64,000 nucleotides of DNA from Paenibacillus sp. FJAT-29882 (GCF_001510645.1 NZ_LMVB01000001.1:1602436-1666435); one strand, 5' to 3'; positions 53,553 to 62,302 are shown, numbered from the stretch's first letter. The notes: a model not told the origin generated them from the sequence alone. Made by a program: numbers and translations.

Positions 53553-54320
53553 ATGCATACAGTCAATGCCATGAGCTATCAGGACTTTGACTTTGAATTA
53601 GAAGGTCAGAAAGTACTGTTAGAAGATATTTTCCCGAACTTCAATGAATATGACCGCGTTGGAGTGGTCGTAAGAGAAACAGGTGGCGGAACTGGTGCGA
53701 GTAGTTTACTAATGTCGGCACTTACAAGATTTTATGATTTTTTTCGACCTAATCTTGGTGTTGAGCCTGGGCAACAGTTTATTTATCCCGAGTTTTTTAT
53801 CTTCCATGTAGGGAAGCTACATATGACCCATTATTGGATGGATATTTGGCCGCCGCATAAAGAGATTGTCGTTGAGGATGATCCTGAACAAATTTTAGAA
53901 GCGATTAATGACCGCGGCATTACACGGTTGCTCGTGGAAGACATTGCGCCTATCCAACCTATTTTTTTAAAAGAAACATTAAATAGTGCGAAACATCGAA
54001 TTGTTAGCGCATTGGCTTATTCTCCGACAGGTCGTGTTGAAAATAGCGATATCCAGATCACCAGTTGTGAAGCTGCAGAAAAAAATGTACTTGACACTAT
54101 CAAAATTTCAGAAGACCTTTCGAATGAAGAAATGGCTCTATTACTAGAACGACGGAACTCTCTTAAAACGAATGGGCGTGTAACTGAAACATATCGCCGC
54201 ATCGAAGTATCCAATGCTTTGAACATGCTTACTCAAAATACTGAACCGGGTCCTACTACACGAAGCTATTTTAAAATGCTTGAAATGGAAGATGAGATTT
54301 CGAAAGACAAAGTCATTTAA
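53553..54320 (+). CDS. Unrecognised 255-residue protein of the flavin/cupin cluster
   Basis: The soluble acidic protein has a Gly-rich loop (VVVRETGGGTGASSLLMSA, about 38-56) and an aromatic/His segment (FFIFHVGKLHMTHYWMDIWPPHKEI, about 85-110, quoted in parts). The C-terminal third is helical. The Gly-rich loop could bind a nucleotide or flavin phosphate, but it is not a standard Walker or Rossmann motif. GGGAGGATCC precedes the ATG. It sits between the cupins and the acyl-CoA-dehydrogenase-like gene. I do not recognise the family. Confidence 0.72.
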   Translation: MHTVNAMSYQDFDFELEGQKVLLEDIFPNFNEYDRVGVVVRETGGGTGASSLLMSALTRFYDFFRPNLGVEPGQQFIYPEFFIFHVGKLHMTHYWMDIWPPHKEIVVEDDPEQILEAINDRGITRLLVEDIAPIQPIFLKETLNSAKHRIVSALAYSPTGRVENSDIQITSCEAAEKNVLDTIKISEDLSNEEMALLLERRNSLKTNGRVTETYRRIEVSNALNMLTQNTEPGPTTRSYFKMLEMEDEISKDKVI

Positions 54321-54410
54321 TTGAATCTATACCTGTATTAATCTACATCAATATTAAATCATACGGATATCCTATTAATTTAAATAAAAATTGCTGAGGA
54401 GTGAAGAATC

Positions 54411-55631
54411 ATGTCAGTTTCTAACACAGTATTAAATGAAGGTATTATGCAAATTCCAAGCTGGTGGACTTGCCCTCCAGGTTATGAAGAATTACAAGCG
54501 AAGGCACACGCACTTGGAAAAAGTGAATTGCTAGAAAGAGCTGCAATTTCTGATCAGGAAAGCCGCTATCCTCGTGAAAGTATAAGTAAAATTGCTGAAG
54601 CAGGATTTGGCGCTGTTACCCTTCCGAAAGAGTATGGTGGACTTGGAGCTGGACTTACTGGTTTTGCCGTATTATCTGAAAGTTTCGCACAATATTGTGC
54701 ATCTTCAACGATGTGTTGGGTTATGCATACAGCTGCTGTTCAAACACTATTTTCAGCTGGTAACGAAGAGCAGCGTCAGCGTTTTATTCCTGATGTTCTT
54801 CGAGGAAAAATCGGCGGGTTAGCTTTTAGTGAACCAGCAACTGGAAGTCACTTTTGGAATGTAGTTAGTGAAGCCCCGCGTCTTGGAAATGGCTACTCAT
54901 TGAATGCCGATAAATCATTTGTTACAAGTGCTGGAGAAGCTGATTGGTATGTCGTGGCGACAACGTATCCAGAAAGTACAAATTCTGATAAATTAATGTT
55001 CTTACTTGTAGAAAATGGGCAAGAGGGAATTACGCAATTTCCATTCTCTGCAATGGGACTTCGCGGAAATTCTAGTGGACCAATGAAATTTAGAGATGTA
55101 TATGTCCCGGCTGAAAACCGTCTCGGCAGTGAAGGCGGGATGAATTATCACAATGATAATACAATCGATCCACTGTTTTTATTAGGAACAGCTGCTTGTT
55201 GGACTGGTATTGCACAAGGTGCTCTTAATGCAGCGATTAATGGTGCGAAGAAAAAGGTTCATGCTGATACCGGAAAATCAGTAGCTAGTTATCAAGTCAT
55301 CCGTCATGAATTGGCGAAAGCTCAAATAATGGTGGACAGTGCAAGAAGTATGCTTTATCGAACAGCCGAAGGTCTGGACAAAGCTATTGCAAATGGGACG
55401 CCACTAGGAGAATGCCTATTCCCAATTTGGCAATTAAAAACTCATGCAGCTGATATCGTTATTCAAGTAACGAACCAAGCGCTACAAGTTTCAGGAGGAA
55501 GAGGCTATTTGACAGGTCAAGTAGAGAAATATTTACGAGATGGTCGCGCTGGTGCAATAATGGGACCTACAAATGAAATTTTACGTGAGTGGATTGGCAA
55601 TACATTAATCGATGTTCCATGGTTTGAGTAA
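54411..55631 (+). CDS. Acyl-CoA-dehydrogenase-fold flavoprotein, probable monooxygenase type
   Basis: The 406-residue protein has the three ACAD domains: helical start with PKEYGGLGAGLTG, middle beta domain with AFSEPATGSH and TSAGEADWY, and C-terminal helical bundle with QVSGGRGYL. At the position of the catalytic Glu in YEGTNEI of true dehydrogenases it has IMGPTNEI. This loss suggests the flavin-dependent monooxygenase/hydroxylase branch (DszC-like), which needs FMNH2 from a reductase. An FMN reductase gene follows. GAGGAGTG precedes ATG. Substrate unknown. Confidence 0.8.
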   Translation: MSVSNTVLNEGIMQIPSWWTCPPGYEELQAKAHALGKSELLERAAISDQESRYPRESISKIAEAGFGAVTLPKEYGGLGAGLTGFAVLSESFAQYCASSTMCWVMHTAAVQTLFSAGNEEQRQRFIPDVLRGKIGGLAFSEPATGSHFWNVVSEAPRLGNGYSLNADKSFVTSAGEADWYVVATTYPESTNSDKLMFLLVENGQEGITQFPFSAMGLRGNSSGPMKFRDVYVPAENRLGSEGGMNYHNDNTIDPLFLLGTAACWTGIAQGALNAAINGAKKKVHADTGKSVASYQVIRHELAKAQIMVDSARSMLYRTAEGLDKAIANGTPLGECLFPIWQLKTHAADIVIQVTNQALQVSGGRGYLTGQVEKYLRDGRAGAIMGPTNEILREWIGNTLIDVPWFE

Positions 55632-55659
55632 ATTATAGACGAAATTAAATTTCTATTTA

Positions 55660-55710
55660 TATACCAGGACCGAAACGAAGTGGTTTGGTTCTGGTATATA
55701 TCTCTTTTGA
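55660..55710 (+). terminator. Strong hairpin after the ACAD-like gene
   Basis: The arm at 55660-55677 (core TATACCAGGACCGAAAC) pairs with 55683-55699 (G-U allowed), followed by ATCTCTTTT. It probably ends the transcript from the FAD-synthase-like gene. Bases 55711-56086 hold no convincing gene; a promoter for the next unit must lie there. Confidence 0.75.
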
Positions 55711-56086
55711 AAGGGTATGGCCCATTTCATCCTAAAACAATTAACATCTTCTCGGTAAAAATGGCACTGGGATTCCGTAGGTTTTTCGTTTTTGGAGTGG
55801 TACTTCATTTATTTGTTAAAGGGGCACACATCATAAATCCTCTTTGGACTCACTTCAATAATAGGAGAAAGGACGCCACCCTTCATCGAAGATTAGTATG
55901 ATGTTATTATGAGTCAAATACTTCCGGAAAAATTTTCTGAATATTTTGTAATTTTAGCTTTTGAATAACCAAAAAATATCAAGACCATTTAGTTATGAAA
56001 GTCGAAAGATGGTACAAGTAAATCCTTGTTTCCGCTAACTCGACATATGCCAACAGGATTATATTAGTATAAGGAGGATATTTAGC

Positions 56087-56647
56087 ATGAAGTTACTAGG
56101 GATATCAGGAACAATTACTGGATCGAAACCACGAGTTGTCGTTCAACAAGTATTAGACGAAGTAAAGCGAAACAACCCGGAAATTGAAGTAGAATTGCTT
56201 GATTTGAAGGATTATAATATTCAGTTCTGTGATGGCCGTAATCCGTCATCGTATACGGGAGATACGAAGAAAGTGATCGATATTGTTTCCACAGCAGATT
56301 TTTATATTATTGGTACTCCAATTTTCCAAGGTTCTATTACTGGCGCTCTTAAAAACTTATTCGACTTAATCCATCCGAAAGATTTTCGCAATAAAGTAAT
56401 GGGCTTTATTGCTACAGGGGGAACATATCAACATTATTTAGTCATTGAAAATCAATTGAAGCCAATTGCCGGATATTTCCGTGCATTTGTTGCACCAGGA
56501 TTTGTTTATGCTCATAATGACCATTTTAGTCCTCAAAATGAACTAGTTGATAAAGAAGTATTAGAACGTGTGACCGCTTTAAGCGAAGAAGTCGTCCTTA
56601 TGCAGAAAGCACTAAAAGCTTCAAAGAGCGCTATTCAATATAATTGA
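56087..56647 (+). CDS. NAD(P)H-dependent FMN reductase (SsuE-like)
   Basis: The 186-residue flavodoxin-fold protein has the phosphate loop GISGTITGSKPR, a flavin-contact GTPIFQGSITGALKNLFD and GFIATGGTYQHYL. These match the SsuE/MsuE-type reductases that supply FMNH2 to partner monooxygenases. ATAAGGAGG precedes the ATG. Its position downstream of the ACAD-fold protein suggests it is the reductase of a two-component oxygenase. It has its own upstream region after a terminator, so control may differ. Confidence 0.86.
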   Translation: MKLLGISGTITGSKPRVVVQQVLDEVKRNNPEIEVELLDLKDYNIQFCDGRNPSSYTGDTKKVIDIVSTADFYIIGTPIFQGSITGALKNLFDLIHPKDFRNKVMGFIATGGTYQHYLVIENQLKPIAGYFRAFVAPGFVYAHNDHFSPQNELVDKEVLERVTALSEEVVLMQKALKASKSAIQYN

Positions 56648-56969
56648 ATGGCAAGTTGAGGTGATCAAACATTAAACGAATCATTAATGAAAAAAAGAAT
56701 GAACAACGTGTAGAATAACCTCTTTTTTCTAAGAATTCAACTAGGGAAAAGAGAGTTTTTCTTTTTAGAAACATTAACTAATTAGGATTAGCCGAAACAA
56801 TGATTTTCTTGATTATTAAAGAGTTAAATGTGCAATTCTTCTCGACTGAACTTAGCCTATGGAAGTTGTTGAATATACGTATAGTTTCTTAGATGATAAC
56901 GGTAATGAATTTCAGCGAACATTAGGATATGTAAATGAAGCTGGAATCATTTCATTAGGAGGGGCATTT
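56648..56969 (+). other. Intergenic region with in-frame leader before the DMT gene
   Basis: From ATG 56859 an open frame of 37 codons (MEVVEYTYSFLDDNGNEF...) runs in frame into the DMT transporter. The better start is ATG 56970, right after AGGAGGGG. The stretch looks protein-like and may be an old N-terminal gene piece or chance. No strong terminator is seen after the reductase gene. Confidence 0.4.
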
Positions 56970-58037
56970 ATGAGTTTAGTGGATATTGCTAGAACTAAAC
57001 ACAAAGAGAAGACAGTACGTTTGGGCTTTATGTGGGCTTTATGGGCAGCCATATTGTGGGGAGCATGGTATGTACCTGGATCAGCGATTTGGTATGAGTT
57101 TCCTTTCGTTTCCATGCCTTTTCAAACAAATTCTGAATATGTGACAGCGGCAGCCGTAATAGCCGGTTTAAATGCAATCGCTGTTTTATTGTTTATGTTT
57201 GTGTGGACAGGCGTTTTAGGTAAATGGAAAGATTACGGACGGACGATTGTTCAGTTTAAAAAAGTGACGAAATGGTATTTTGTAGCCGCAATTTTCGGCG
57301 GACCGATGGCTATTTTCGGAAGTTTTTTAGCGATCGGCTTTATTGGCGGTGTTTTTGCGGCAGTAGCAGCATTAATGTATCCCATTGTAGGTTCTATACT
57401 AGCGTACAAATGGTACGGGGAAAAAATAACTCGAAGGGCTGCTATCGGGATCGCCATGATTATTATCGGCGGGATCGTCGTATTTGCGCCTGGTATTTTA
57501 GGTGAGCTGAAAGATAGCTCAGGCGCTTGGTTAGGATACTTGGGCGGATTAATGGCTGCCGTTGGCTGGGGAATTGAAGGCGCCATTGCTGGACGAGCAC
57601 TGGATGTTACAGATCCTGATATTGGCTTAACACTTAGATTTACGGGTGAAGTTTTCTGGTGGGTAGCAGTAATCTTTCCGCTGTTTATCCTATTTGGTGA
57701 TGTGCCCATTGTGCCAATGATCGCAAAAACGATGACATTGTTACCGATAACTTGGCTGCTTTTAGCCGGCATTACATTTGGTTTTTGCTACGTATCATGG
57801 TACAAGTCCTTCCCATTAATTGGCGTTGGAAGAGGCCAAGCAATCGGAGACTTATATGGAATCTTTGCCATCATTTTTATCAGTATCTTCACACTTACCC
57901 CGCCAGAATGGAATTTCGTTTTAGGGGCGCTAGTTGTTATTATAGGTGGGTTTGTCATGTTTACTGAAAAACGGGATGTACTAGAAGTCATCCGTACCGT
58001 ACCTTCAGACAAGAAAGAAAAAGAGGAGGCGATATAA
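56970..58037 (+). CDS. EamA/DMT-superfamily transporter
   Basis: The 355-residue protein has ten hydrophobic segments in two five-helix repeats, with FGGPMAIFGSFLAIGFIGGV and WGIEGAIAGRA typical of DMT carriers. TAGGAGGGGC precedes ATG 56970. The next gene's ATG immediately follows its stop. It may import the substrate or export a product of the flavin cluster; direction and substrate are unknown. Confidence 0.82.
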   Translation: MSLVDIARTKHKEKTVRLGFMWALWAAILWGAWYVPGSAIWYEFPFVSMPFQTNSEYVTAAAVIAGLNAIAVLLFMFVWTGVLGKWKDYGRTIVQFKKVTKWYFVAAIFGGPMAIFGSFLAIGFIGGVFAAVAALMYPIVGSILAYKWYGEKITRRAAIGIAMIIIGGIVVFAPGILGELKDSSGAWLGYLGGLMAAVGWGIEGAIAGRALDVTDPDIGLTLRFTGEVFWWVAVIFPLFILFGDVPIVPMIAKTMTLLPITWLLLAGITFGFCYVSWYKSFPLIGVGRGQAIGDLYGIFAIIFISIFTLTPPEWNFVLGALVVIIGGFVMFTEKRDVLEVIRTVPSDKKEKEEAI

Positions 58038-58343
58038 ATGCCGAAAATTCATATTAAAGGAAGGATTCTACAAATCATACGTGAGCATACGATGGAAAGA
58101 CCAGACAAAGGAATATGGGATTATGATATTGCCAAGCAAATTCTGAAAGAATACGGGTTGGCTGGAGCTTATGCCTTAGGGAACGTCCGAGTAACATTAA
58201 CTGATTTGTTTTCAGGAGCGCTTATAGAAACCATTGATGAAAAGTTAGACAAGGGTGAGCACTTTAGTAAGGGTAAGTTATTATTTAAATATTCTCTTAC
58301 AAGCTTCGGTGAAGCCAGGATGCGTGATACAGGAATCATTTAA
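58038..58343 (+). CDS. Small winged-helix-like protein
   Basis: The 101-residue protein has a helix-turn-helix-like layout (GRILQIIREHTMERP, DYDIAKQILKEYGLAG, ALGNVRVTLTDLFSGALIET) and ends with a strand and helix (YSLTSFGEARMRD). It looks like a PadR-type or related winged helix. GAGGAGG precedes ATG 58038, directly after the transporter stop. It may regulate the cluster, but DNA binding is inferred only from the layout. Confidence 0.7.
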   Translation: MPKIHIKGRILQIIREHTMERPDKGIWDYDIAKQILKEYGLAGAYALGNVRVTLTDLFSGALIETIDEKLDKGEHFSKGKLLFKYSLTSFGEARMRDTGII

Positions 58344-58363
58344 CTAACTAAGGAGTGGATTAT

Positions 58364-58483
58364 ATGCCTGAAATGAGCGAGTTTTGGGGCTTTGAATTAG
58401 CTCCATATATTTCGATATTTGGAATAACTGCCTTGGCGCTATTTTGTCTATTTACAGCAAGGACGTATGTGAAGAAATTATGA
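58364..58483 (+). CDS. 39-residue single-span membrane peptide
   Basis: TAAGGAGTGG stands eight bases before ATG 58364, a strong signal for a real small gene. The peptide has an acidic, Trp-containing start (MPEMSEFWGFEL), one hydrophobic helix (ISIFGITALALFCLF) and a basic end (RTYVKKL). Its place 20 bases after the winged-helix gene, in an operon with a transporter, suggests a small transporter-accessory subunit. No family is recognised. Confidence 0.7.
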   Translation: MPEMSEFWGFELAPYISIFGITALALFCLFTARTYVKKL

Positions 58484-58546
58484 ATTGGTTTGATTGTGTC
58501 AGAATTTAAGGTCTAAAATATTTTATTAATGATGATCGATGGTACG

Positions 58547-58584
58547 ATGGCTTCGAGTACGAAAACTCGTAGCCATTTTCTTTT
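58547..58584 (+). terminator. Terminator of the DMT/winged-helix unit
   Basis: ATGGCTTCGAGT (58547-58558) pairs with ACTCGTAGCCAT (58565-58576), with one mismatch, then TTTCTTTT. Bases 58585-59011 show no gene. Confidence 0.75.
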
Positions 58585-59011
58585 ACCAACAAGAAGATCT
58601 ATTATATTATCTTGATTCAGTATAAATTGAATAGATATTTTCAAACAGTTTTCTTTATTAATTTAGAAGTATTTGTTTTGCTAAAAACGAAAGGTAAATA
58701 GATCATAACGAATTAATTCCTCTTCTCTACGGTAATCCCAAATGAATGACCAAAATAAATGGTAGTTATGTGCTTTTATTTTAACCTCAATTTAATGTGA
58801 CAGTAGGACAAATGACTTTTTAAACTTTATGTATATTTTCACTCGACAGATAATTCATTTACATAGATCTTTCTGGTGAAAAAAATGAAAGTTTTCTCTA
58901 AGATTTTAAATTACCCAAAACGAAAGTTGAAAATTCAGAAAATTGTTGACATCCATTTTCAGGTGATTTATACTTCAAAATAGATGAACACCCTAATTAA
59001 ATAATAAATAT

Positions 59012-59170
59012 ACTCTTATCGAGAGCGGCGGAGGGAATAGGCCCTGTGAAGCCCGGCAACCATTAAGTGAATGCTTAAAAAGGTGCTAAATCCTGCAGAT
59101 CATGTGATCTGAAAGATGAGGGAGGTTTTTTTTATTAAAACCCTCTTCTTACTAGAAAGAGGGTTTTTTA
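59012..59170 (+). ncRNA. SAM-I (S-box) riboswitch with terminator
   Basis: The sequence CTTATCGAGAGCGGCGGAGG (from 59015) followed by GCCCTGTGAAGCCCGGCAACC and AAGGTGCTAAATCC has the S-box core. GAAAGATGAGGG closes P1. A terminator AAAACCCTCTT/AAGAGGGTTTT lies at 59137-59167. GAGGGAGGTTTT can pair with AAAACCCTC as the antiterminator. High SAM should terminate transcription, so the importer is on when sulfur or methionine is scarce. Confidence 0.96.
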
Positions 59171-59252
59171 ATGATTATTAAACCAAGTAAACAAATGGGG
59201 ACTGTTTAATTTATGGGTAGAAGAAAAAATAGGGAAAAGTGGAGGTATTAAA

Positions 59253-60236
59253 ATGAAGAATAGGCTTAGAAGTACACTGGTACTAATTGGATTAATATTG
59301 CTTTCTGGTTGCTCGAATGATGTAAGTGGTACTGGGACAGATGCTAAACCAAAGAAAATTATCCTCGATTATGCGTATTATTCACCGGTCAGTTTGGTAT
59401 TAAAGGATCAGGGCATTGCTGAAAAAAAATTCAAAGATGAAGGCATTGAAGTTGAATTTGTACTTAGTCAAGGATCAAATAAAGCGTTAGAATTCCTTAG
59501 CTCAGAGAGTGTTGATTTCGGTTCCGCTGCCGGTGCGGCTGCACTATTAGCCAAAGAAAAAGGTACACCAATCCAAACCGTTTATATTTCTTCCAAACCA
59601 GAGTGGACAGCACTTATGGCGAAAAAAGGTACAATCAATTCTGTATCTGATTTAAAAGGCAAACGTATTGCAGCTACACTTGGTACTGACCCCTATATTT
59701 TTCTGTTGAGAGCCCTGAAGGAAGCTGGTCTTTCCTCAAAAGATGTCGAAATTGTCAACTTACAGCATAGTGACGGTGCCCTAGCCGTACAATCAGGTGA
59801 TGTTGATGCCTGGGCTGGTCTTGACCCTCATATGGCAAAGGTCGAATTGGAGTCAGACATTCAAATCTTTTATCGTAACCCAGATTTCAATAGCTTTAGC
59901 ACACTTGATGTTCGCGAGGAATTCGCTGAGAAATACCCCGTTTATGTTGAGAAAGTCCTTGAGGCATATGAAGAAGCACGTCAGTGGACAATTGCCCATC
60001 CAGATGAAACGACAGAAATACTTGCTAAAGAAGCTAGCATTTCATTAGAAGTAGCAAAAAAGGAATTGGAGCGAAATGACTTTTCAGAACCGATTCCAAG
60101 TAATGAACAAAAGGCTATCATTATAGGGTCAGGTGAAGTTCTAAAAGAAAATGGTTTATTAAAAAGTTCGACAGATGTTGAGAAGCTGACTGATAAACTT
60201 CTTAATTCTAAATTTGCCGTAAAAGTACTCAAATGA
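59253..60236 (+). CDS. SsuA-like sulfonate-binding lipoprotein
   Basis: The 327-residue protein has a lipoprotein signal with lipobox LLSGC (Cys at about 20). A type-II periplasmic-binding fold of the SsuA/TauA/NMT1 group follows (LSQGSNKALEFLSSESVDFGSA, LKGKRIAATLGTDPYIFL). TGGAGG precedes ATG 59253. A SAM-I riboswitch upstream indicates sulfur control, supporting organosulfur compounds (sulfonate or similar) as ligand. The monooxygenase SsuD/TauD expected beside such genes is missing. Confidence 0.88.
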   Translation: MKNRLRSTLVLIGLILLSGCSNDVSGTGTDAKPKKIILDYAYYSPVSLVLKDQGIAEKKFKDEGIEVEFVLSQGSNKALEFLSSESVDFGSAAGAAALLAKEKGTPIQTVYISSKPEWTALMAKKGTINSVSDLKGKRIAATLGTDPYIFLLRALKEAGLSSKDVEIVNLQHSDGALAVQSGDVDAWAGLDPHMAKVELESDIQIFYRNPDFNSFSTLDVREEFAEKYPVYVEKVLEAYEEARQWTIAHPDETTEILAKEASISLEVAKKELERNDFSEPIPSNEQKAIIIGSGEVLKENGLLKSSTDVEKLTDKLLNSKFAVKVLK

Positions 60237-60261
60237 TGGATCAGAAGGGATTGAGAAAAGA

Positions 60262-61101
60262 ATGTTGGAGCATAGTGAGCATGCAGTATTAACTAAGGCG
60301 AATAAAACAAAACAATCACGATATACAAAACCGAAGACAAATCGTAAAGTATTGCTTGGCAGCATCCTGCCGTTGACACTGTTGATTATCTGGGAAGCTT
60401 CCGGCAGGATGGGGATAATCGAATCACACCTTCTTCCTATACCTTCAGTAATAGTAGAAGGGCTGTATCAGATGGCATTGGAAGGAACACTTTGGGGACA
60501 TATTGGAACAACTTTAATTAGGGTATTTGCCGGTTTTCTTATCGGAACATTCACAGCAGTTATAATCGGATCACTGGTCGGTTATATGAAGATTTTCGAA
60601 GAATTAATAGATCCAATTATTCAAGCCTTTCGCTCCATCCCATCTCTTGCTTGGGTTCCATTATTCATCTTATGGATGGGCATCGGGGAATCCTCTAAGG
60701 TAATATTGATCGCAGTCGGAGTGTTTTTCCCAGTTTATCTGAATATGGTTGCTGGGATACGGGGTGTAGACAGAAAACTGATTGAAGTCGGTAAAATCTA
60801 TGGATATACGTCCTTTGAAATTGTCAGCAAAATTATTCTTCCCGCATCGCTTCCTTCATTATTAACTGGAATCCGCAGTGGCCTCGGACTTGGTTGGATG
60901 TTTGTTGTCGCTGCTGAAATCATGGGAGCCTCAAAAGGACTCGGATACTTGCTAATAGTGGGACAGAATACGTATTCTCCTGATGTTATTATCGGAAGTA
61001 TTATCTTATTCGCCATTCTTGGGAAATTCACTGATTGGCTTTTAAAATTTATTGAAGAACGCTCACTAAGATGGCAAGATAGTTATGCAAATCAACGTTA
61101 G
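60262..61101 (+). CDS. SsuC-like ABC permease
   Basis: The 279-residue permease has about six membrane segments and an EAA-type loop (EVGKIYGYTSFEIVSKIILP). The TauC/SsuC-type segment IPSLAWVPLFILWMGIGE is also present. GAAGGGATTGAG precedes ATG 60262. It is the second gene of the SAM-riboswitch operon and would move the SsuA-bound compound inward. Confidence 0.89.
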   Translation: MLEHSEHAVLTKANKTKQSRYTKPKTNRKVLLGSILPLTLLIIWEASGRMGIIESHLLPIPSVIVEGLYQMALEGTLWGHIGTTLIRVFAGFLIGTFTAVIIGSLVGYMKIFEELIDPIIQAFRSIPSLAWVPLFILWMGIGESSKVILIAVGVFFPVYLNMVAGIRGVDRKLIEVGKIYGYTSFEIVSKIILPASLPSLLTGIRSGLGLGWMFVVAAEIMGASKGLGYLLIVGQNTYSPDVIIGSIILFAILGKFTDWLLKFIEERSLRWQDSYANQR

Positions 61102-61113
61102 GAGGGACTTAGA

Positions 61114-61815
61114 ATGTTGTCCGTAGAGCAAGTTTCGCGAACATTTAATAATAAACAGGTTGGTTTTACAGATGTTTCGTTCACCGTCAAGGAAGGGGAA
61201 GTCATCGGTATCCTAGGCACGAGCGGCTGCGGGAAAAGTACATTGCTTCGAGTTCTAGCAGGGCTTGACAAGGACTATACGGGCAAGTTCACATGGGAAA
61301 AGGAGCAGGTCGGGATGATGTTTCAGGAGCCCCGTTTAATGCCGTGGCTAACAGTGGAACAAAATGTCGGTTTTGGAATGAAGGGTGATAGCAATTCTAC
61401 TATTCAAGAGCTGCTCAAGCTAGTAGGATTAGCGGGATTTGAAAAGCTTTATCCTAAGGATCTTTCAGGGGGGATGGCCCAACGGACAGCACTAGCACGG
61501 GCACTTGTAACTGAGCCCAAGGTTATATTACTCGATGAACCATTCAGTGCTGTTGATGCTTTTACAAAAATGCAGCTACAGAAGCTTTTGCTTTCCATCT
61601 GGAAACAACAGAATACAACCATGTTGCTTGTTACTCATGATATTGATGAAGCATTATTTCTATGTGACAAGATATTCATCCTTAGAGGCCAACCTGGTGA
61701 ATTGTATGAGACGATAATAATTTCGGAACCTAAACCGCGAGATCGCGGCGATTTTAAATTAACTACTAGGAAGGCTGAAATCCTTTCTTTACTTGATTTA
61801 AAACAAACTGTTTAA
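61114..61815 (+). CDS. SsuB-like ABC ATPase
   Basis: The 233-residue ATPase has Walker A GTSGCGKST, Q-loop MMFQEPRLMPWLTV, signature LSGGMAQRTA, Walker B VILLDEPFSAVD and H-loop LLVTHDIDEA. The QEPRLMPW loop is typical of sulfonate, nitrate and taurine importers. AGGAGG precedes ATG 61114. It completes the SsuACB-type importer. No terminator is obvious after it. Confidence 0.9.
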   Translation: MLSVEQVSRTFNNKQVGFTDVSFTVKEGEVIGILGTSGCGKSTLLRVLAGLDKDYTGKFTWEKEQVGMMFQEPRLMPWLTVEQNVGFGMKGDSNSTIQELLKLVGLAGFEKLYPKDLSGGMAQRTALARALVTEPKVILLDEPFSAVDAFTKMQLQKLLLSIWKQQNTTMLLVTHDIDEALFLCDKIFILRGQPGELYETIIISEPKPRDRGDFKLTTRKAEILSLLDLKQTV

Positions 61816-62200
61816 AATGAATACCTGCATATTAATTTGAGAATAATTAAAAACTTGTGTATTTTGATTTGACGAATGAAGATATCTTTACATGAGAGAA
61901 TCGGGAGTAAAGTTACATTACCTAAAGTGTCTGAGAACGCTTTAATATCAAGAGATATAGTTTTCTACAGTATGTGTGATTCATATTTTAGTTGCTAACA
62001 ACCAAGTTGTATTGGAAGGGCATTAGAATTGGATTGAAGTGAATTCTGTTACATGGTTGTTTATCATAAATTGAGTTAAACCATATCAAGTGTAAGAGAA
62101 AATTGTACCAAACAATTCATTCAAAAGAACTAAAGTGGATTAATCTTAAAATGATAGTTGAAGATTGCTGAATAATTTGATAAAATATAATAAATGAAAA
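61816..62200. other. Intergenic region before the ZTP riboswitch
   Basis: AT-rich with no gene seen. A TATAAT at 62186-62191 is a likely -10 box for the serA leader, but the -35 box is unclear (TTGCTG at 62165 gives a short 15-base spacer). Confidence 0.45.
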
Positions 62201-62302
62201 GACTATATGTAACTGGCGAAACGCGGATAACCGTGAGGGAGCATATAGTGTCGTAGCCGTTCGCCTGGGCAGAGGTAAGGGGAATTCCCCTTGCCTCTTT
62301 CT
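62201..62302 (+). ncRNA. ZTP (pfl) riboswitch with terminator
   Basis: The core words ACTGGCG (from 62211), CCGTGAGGGAGC (62231-62242) and the 3' element GCCGTTCGCCTGGGCA (62256-62271) match the pfl/ZTP aptamer. A perfect terminator hairpin GAGGTAAGGGG/CCCCTTGCCTC and TTTCT follow at 62272-62301. ZTP or ZMP binding, which signals shortage of 10-formyl-tetrahydrofolate, should permit expression of serA. Confidence 0.92.

Noticed and set aside
55680-55901. A 73-codon plus-strand open frame after the ACAD-like gene.
   Set aside because: It starts inside the terminator hairpin and has no RBS; the peptide looks random apart from aromatic residues.
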